DNA of 64,000 nt from JAXMAZ01 sp046350115 (lineage in GTDB: Bacteria > Planctomycetota > Planctomycetia > Gemmatales > Gemmataceae), in assembly GCA_046350115.1 (NCBI GenBank), contig JAXMAZ010000002.1:434001-498000 (forward strand). The letters are read 5' to 3'. The stretch's first letter is position 1; every line of letters starts with the position of its first letter. Positions 61,201 through 64,000 of the stretch are shown in pieces. The position numbers and the translations under genes were made by a program. The notes beneath the pieces were generated by a model. It was not told where the DNA came from, did no database searches, and saw nothing but the letters and a program-made list of their open reading frames with translations.

Positions 61201-63827
61201 GTGACCCGACCAACCTGTTCACCTACATCCCGTCGTACTGGGCGACGCAGATGCCGGGCCGGGCCGGCGGGGAGGTGTTCTCCTCGATCGCCGTCGGCGA
61301 CCTGAACAAGGACGGGCTGGACGACGTCGTCCTCGGGCAGTCCACCGACCCAGGCCCGCCGGCCCGGATGGTTTACGCCCAGAACGCTGCGACCGCCGGC
61401 AACCGTCTGGTAAATTACTTCGACCTGCCACAGGCCGGCCAGTACTACCCGAGCCAGGGGGGCAACTACCCCCCGCCGTACGCCGCCGAGAAGATCACAA
61501 TCGCGGACATGAACGGCGACGGCAACCTTGACGTGATGCTGATGGCGACGGTGCCGGTGCGAGATACCAACCCGCCGTTCGACTACCAGACCTACGGGGC
61601 GAACTACGGTACCGCCCGCCTAGTCCTGGCGCGCGGGAACGGGGCCGGCGGGTGGATCTCCATCTACACCGACATCAACCCGTGGGGGTTCGGGCAGGTC
61701 ACCGGCTTGGCCGTCGGGTCGGTCCAGATCGGACAGCCGCCGCAGGTGTACGCTGGCCTGTCGACTTACTTCGTCAACACGTCCGTTAACCCGAGTCAGA
61801 GGAACAACATCAACTTCCCGAGCTACGCCGTCGGTAGCAACCAGGGCTGGTACTTCACCCCGAGCGGGGTGGACCTGTTCGACCAAGGCCAGGAGCGGCA
61901 GACGGCCGCCAACCCGCGGTTCCAGTCCGGGCTGCGACTGGCGGACGTGAACGGGGACGGGTTGCCGGACCTGATCAACCTACTGGCCCCGACGATTGCC
62001 ACCCAGGCGATCGCCATCCGGCTGAACACCGGGAGCGGGTTCGACTTCGGCACCCCGCCGACCCTGTTGCCGCTGCCGTCGAACCTGACCGACTGGGTCG
62101 GCGACTTCGCCATCGCCGACTTCACCGGGGACGGCCGGCCGGACATCTTCGTCCCCGCTACCGGGGTGCTCGGCCAGAGCGTGCAGCCGGGGGTACTGTT
62201 CCGGAACGAGACCCCGCAGAGCCAGCCGGGGCACTCCCAGTACTTCAAAGCCGGGGCGGCGGTCACCGGGCTGGACTTCCAGAGCGTCCAGTCGGGCGGG
62301 GTGTCGGCCGTCCGCGGGCGGGTATTCGAGGATGTCGGGCGGAACGGTGTCCGGGACACCGGGGATGCGGTCCGCACCGGGGAGACGGTGTTCCTCGACC
62401 GTAACCGGAACGGCCGACTCGACCCCGGCGAGCCGACCACCACCACCGGGCCGGGGGGGGTGTTCAGCTTCCCAGGGCTGGCCGACGGCACCTATCGGGT
62501 CGGGGTGGTGGTGAACGACGGGTGGCGGCCGACCGGGCCGGGGGCCGAGTTCGCCGACGTGTCGGTGACCGGCGGGGTGGCGACCGCGGCCGAAATCGGG
62601 CTGGCCCGGCGGCTGGTGTCGGCGGTCCCGGACCAGGACGCCCGGGTCGGGCAGCCGGTGACGGTGGCCCTCCCCCAGACGGCCGCGGCCGCCGGCCGGC
62701 GGCTGCTGTTCACCGCCGAAGGGACTGTCCCGGCCGGGCTGGTCGTCGACCCGGCCACTGGACAAATCAGCTGGACCCCGGCACCCGGGGATGTCGGCAC
62801 CCACACGATCACCGTCCGTGCCCGCGACCCGATCGACCCGCTGTTCACCGAGACGGTGCCGGTGACGGTCCGGGTGGCCGCCCCGGTGTCCCCGCCGGTG
62901 GTGCCGCCGGTCGTCGTGTCGCGGATCGCGGTCGGCGGGGCGAACGGGGCGGTGCGGACGTTCACCCCGGACGGCGCCCCGAAGCTCACCCTGACCCCGT
63001 TCGGGGACTTCGCCGGTGAGGTACGGGTGGCCAGCGGGGACGTGACCGGGGACGGGGTGGCCGACCTGATCGCGGCGGCCGGCCCAGGGGGCGGCCCACA
63101 CGTCAAGGTGTTCGACGGGGCGACCGGGGCGGAGCTGGCCACTTTCTTCGCCTTCGAGCCGGAGTTCCGTGGCGGGCTGTTCGTCGCCGCCGGTGACGTG
63201 GACGGGGACGGGGTGGTCGACGTGGTCGTCGGAGCCGGGGCCGGCGGCGGCCCGCGGGTGCGGGTGTTCAGCGGTCGGGACCGGTCGGTGCTGGCCGACT
63301 TCTTCGCCTACGACCCGGGGTTCCGCGGCGGGGTGACGGTGGCGGCCGGGGACGTCAACGGGGACGGGATCGCGGATCTGGTTGTTGGAGCAGGGGCCGG
63401 CGGCGGCCCGCACGTCCGGGTGATCGACGGCCGGACCCGGGCGGACGTAAGCAGCTTCTTCGCCTTCGACCCGGCGTTCACCGGCGGAGTATTCGTGGCG
63501 GCCGGCGACCTGGACGGCGACGGTCGGGCGGACGTGGTAGCCGGAGCCGGAGCGGGCGGCGGCCCGCGGGTGCGGGCGGTGAGCGGGGGCGACCTGGCGG
63601 CCGGTCGGCCGGCCGGAATGCTGACGGACTTTCTCTCTGGGGAGGCGGCTGACCGGGACGGGGTACGGGTGGCCGTCACGCCACCTGGGGCCAACACCCT
63701 GGCGACGCTGGTCGCTGGATCTGCCAACCGTGGCCGGGTGAAAGCCTATCGCCCAACCCGGCCGGCGGCCGAGTTGTTCGAACTGGACGTGTTCGCCGAC
63801 GTGAGTGCGGGGGTGTTCGTCGGGTAA
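55263..63827 (+). CDS. Giant surface protein with SdrD-like, malectin-like and FG-GAP domains
   Basis: A 2854-aa protein. MEPLEDRVVPS is at ~31-41. A long beta-rich region of unknown type (~45-1050) has many GGxDFxIKDKAEV-like strands. SdrD/CnaB-like domains are at ~1070-1250 and ~2350-2430 (FLDYNRNGQQDDNEP, AYLDTNNNGVRDAGEP, FLDRNRNGRLDPGEP). There are two malectin-like carbohydrate-binding domains at ~1497-1650 and ~1658-1810 (YTVRLHFAEI, RQFDVDINGTRVLTDFDI). FG-GAP-like repeats occur at ~1880-2310. A putative Ig domain (~2450-2540) precedes five classical FG-GAP repeats to the end (AGAGGGPHVRVIDG). It is probably an adhesive or glycan-binding cell-surface protein. The ATG at 55263 or 55272 starts it; AAGGAG and CGGAG lie upstream. 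Confidence 0.88.
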   Translation: MAVMTRPPRRPSWVSRLLTPRPRTPVRRLGMEPLEDRVVPSEFRDVGGLRFLTPTQFFTDVQGRYNLTDRGDSVSIGFVPDSGNEADFKSLLQITVDGNQSYFELDPSSATFATFGDTTMSLVVVEGNGPNQPLPIYKQVQDLEVDFNIATMLGFGQSIDQSNSQPFTVADWVDFQLNGLALTPGDGTTGPRVGMQGTGKLSKGDGVDLSTVGFLKDLVVTVGGTNYVWADKTGITATGFTGELDFSTSDKAYTVGGYTVTGDVKVGYSDPGDGTRRISIGGGATLTPPAGETFKLENVAGAIQVSLGSENGAPKFYGLTLELDGTFTAGGLTVKTVDGFGFSYNFDGPQWEIFGGVDFTIKDKAEVVVLLGTESAPGLVIKDGALQKFNGTINADFTLGPVVVTTSPSNGLNFAYDRDKGQFEMSGGLGLKIGADEKQFTLNATLGDATDPGIIYIPSKGGLQQANFGITGQLTVGSLSFTARDAGFRWVQATATTSETWEIHGGFGVDFGAFEASVALGTTANPGIVVDADGFRLDGITVELENVRLGPLYLKELEVSYTKETVGYDVDVVLKVVVLDKFEVDGELILIDGKVDTVSLGYKNVTGIPIGETGIKLTELSATVKNIERPADIVVVGTIGVIYGETINIGGKQGNLFHARGTVTADADELIIDCRAELGAYTTDGGDTYTGVLGTVDGKLDLNWHTQVYSLHVEADGVLGVFDFEGDLLLRYGKDIEFLATADVVVPTWVPFIGGQELGGVGFYFQHVWAQPALSIDTSTTFAAWLDFDLGTQVTVGFEVRFDAAGNANWGLIGADQVTGFRQTLLNPGPTTYTYTTDLAGVVPAGATSLLVKADWSNPLPGVSIDGQPKLRVQYTPASGDPVIYTEDQFAAHSITVVHDGRLTNETSATVQISSQSADPYQPLPGSYAVLVDLVAVTNPFPNQLPVVVTSHTPKPIFGPVGGKAPVLPPVPTGPADTFPVTLTGNADEAYLDQTTVSIYRISSVDPFRRPVLVGKVNATQTGGSGWKASVPVPVDGLAAIPYTLVAVVNDGQNPPVASAESAPFTPKFAVRGTVLDQNGKPVIGEPVFLDYNRNGQQDDNEPRALTGPDGFAFTGTFAPNPVDPTKGWNPVPTNAKFDVVLDLNAPGDYAPITATQAVTFDGTTEIVQPYTLNAKTVIRGSLFQDTNGNGIAAAGQGLPQATAYLDTNNNGVRDAGEPTAQTDAGGGYAFRGLDAGTYTVRIDPATIGRGAAAPAYVVPAGTPGNTQPGAPPYTYGMAFTANRPVQITSLGVFDDNSDGLSTTLTAVLYNAATKVELARLTFTPTAPGTLVGGTRYLDLPSPIILPPGFQGLIVAYGFGQTADRAANVFHLPSGATPPWTTDAGAGRLTFGRGVYAPTPNTYPTIGDASALANPYAAGSFLYRDVAWAPSPASETSHTVTLDGSGFDPVGGQDFGLLPPSVLFGTVTGNPQAGGKVLPTASPRANWAVGLVADRVAVAINAGGAIGNGFVADGYFDAGQTTSTTTPIDTSRLANPAAVATYQSARVGANGGGFTYSIPGLNPGASYTVRLHFAEIVYQVTGQRQFDVDINGTRVLTDFDIVDAAGGPNTAYARDFPATADGLGRIVLAFTVGQADVPLVNAIQILSPATVAAAPKLFIDSGGPAWGDGSIADTYFTGGVTGNVGNYFVDYYSRTLTPVTEPQYQTYRASATANHGDGFTYTLPGFVAGRSYTVRLQFADFTYDYAGGRKFNVDINGRRVLTDFDIFAATGNWFTGYSADFDATADAQGRIVVAFTNGSAGVAQVNAIQVFEPAGLIDTATTDVEGNYALVGYGAGQYTVVQSPPPGWEQTAPFFSTPTFTSTPLAPTTDGTLLAGQPTDTLHTADFDGDGRLDVLVFGQTPGQAVDSYAYVLFNRPDGSFQTAAGAGGVELYAGRGTPAPVPVGAVGDFNGDHRPDIAIAWSTYGDANSNGIDVFLNTGDPTNLFTYIPSYWATQMPGRAGGEVFSSIAVGDLNKDGLDDVVLGQSTDPGPPARMVYAQNAATAGNRLVNYFDLPQAGQYYPSQGGNYPPPYAAEKITIADMNGDGNLDVMLMATVPVRDTNPPFDYQTYGANYGTARLVLARGNGAGGWISIYTDINPWGFGQVTGLAVGSVQIGQPPQVYAGLSTYFVNTSVNPSQRNNINFPSYAVGSNQGWYFTPSGVDLFDQGQERQTAANPRFQSGLRLADVNGDGLPDLINLLAPTIATQAIAIRLNTGSGFDFGTPPTLLPLPSNLTDWVGDFAIADFTGDGRPDIFVPATGVLGQSVQPGVLFRNETPQSQPGHSQYFKAGAAVTGLDFQSVQSGGVSAVRGRVFEDVGRNGVRDTGDAVRTGETVFLDRNRNGRLDPGEPTTTTGPGGVFSFPGLADGTYRVGVVVNDGWRPTGPGAEFADVSVTGGVATAAEIGLARRLVSAVPDQDARVGQPVTVALPQTAAAAGRRLLFTAEGTVPAGLVVDPATGQISWTPAPGDVGTHTITVRARDPIDPLFTETVPVTVRVAAPVSPPVVPPVVVSRIAVGGANGAVRTFTPDGAPKLTLTPFGDFAGEVRVASGDVTGDGVADLIAAAGPGGGPHVKVFDGATGAELATFFAFEPEFRGGLFVAAGDVDGDGVVDVVVGAGAGGGPRVRVFSGRDRSVLADFFAYDPGFRGGVTVAAGDVNGDGIADLVVGAGAGGGPHVRVIDGRTRADVSSFFAFDPAFTGGVFVAAGDLDGDGRADVVAGAGAGGGPRVRAVSGGDLAAGRPAGMLTDFLSGEAADRDGVRVAVTPPGANTLATLVAGSANRGRVKAYRPTRPAAELFELDVFADVSAGVFVG

Positions 63828-63898
63828 TCGGCCTCACTGCATGCCGTCCCGGTGCAGTCGCCACGACCGGCGGCTGCGTCCGAATTGCGAGAACACGA

Positions 63899-64000
63899 GT
63901 GATCTGTTCCGGGTCAGGAAGAACTTCGATCGGCGGTTTTGCCGAGACCGAGTACCGCTGCGAGTTCTGCTCGCACGAGTGGTGGGAGCGCGTCCCGGCC
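63899..64000 (+). other. Possible zinc-ribbon fragment at the right edge
   Basis: An open frame from a GTG at 63899 runs off the window and reads YRCEFCSHEWWERVPA at its end, a C-x2-C-x-H zinc-ribbon-like pattern. A second open frame from the ATG at 63841 covers the same bases. Too short to decide. Confidence 0.25.

Overview
The window is about 68-70% GC by eye and reads as a chromosome segment from a planctomycete of the Gemmataceae. The main reasons are: giant secreted proteins with FG-GAP/VCBS repeats and an N-terminal L-x-P-L-E-D-R-x-x-P motif, several large receptor-like Ser/Thr kinases carrying WD40 or TPR repeats, ECF sigma factors next to kinases, a PEP-CTERM-type protein, and a very high load of short palindromic repeats between genes. 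No rRNA, tRNA or CRISPR array was found.

Region 1 (1-9205, all + strand) is a seven-gene cluster: two paralogous pentapeptide-repeat/SWIM zinc-finger proteins, a 102-aa helical protein, a 361-aa unknown protein, a MoxR-type AAA+ ATPase, a DUF5682-type protein and a VWA-domain protein. The core (MoxR, DUF5682, VWA, SWIM) matches the gene set of the poorly understood E. coli yehL-yehM-yehP-yehQ cluster. Nearly every gap in it holds a different palindromic repeat or low-complexity element.

Region 2 (9305-16316, mostly - strand) holds a JAMM/MPN+ metalloprotease, a five-helix membrane protein, a GH64-like beta-1,3-glucanase with FG-GAP repeats, and an RTX-type calcium-binding protein. Region 3 (16342-26073) is a signalling block: an ECF sigma factor divergent from a WD40 kinase, a kinase-FHA protein whose reading frame is interrupted, a PEP-CTERM protein and a TPR kinase. 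A gene-poor kilobase follows, with two MITE-like elements.

Region 4 (27073-31133) has a small secreted protein and the sulfate-activation genes cysD and cysNC. A GxxExxY (PDDEXK-like) gene flanked by a perfect 31-bp inverted repeat lies between them. cysD appears to start at ATC, and the APS-kinase half of CysNC departs from consensus at key positions.

Region 5 (31544-45012) is an accessory island. It holds a type I restriction system (hsdR, hsdM and a decaying hsdS), an SRAP/YedK peptidase, a Y-family polymerase overlapping a small partner gene, a divergent winged-helix protein with a dyad between them, and a replication module. That module has HTH proteins, a DUF3854/D5-type primase-helicase and small ORFs, with no recognisable integrase.

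Region 6 (45445-63827) encodes an 1868-aa GH81 beta-1,3-glucanase with FG-GAP repeats and a repeat insertion in its catalytic domain, a WD40 kinase with a zinc-finger N-terminus, an ECF sigma gene broken by three single-base shifts, and a 2854-aa surface protein with SdrD-like, malectin-like and FG-GAP domains. The GH64-like and GH81 enzymes suggest use of beta-1,3-glucan. The sigma/kinase pairs probably link surface sensing to transcription. Several isolated single-base frameshifts fall near G/C runs, so residual sequencing error has to be considered alongside real gene decay.
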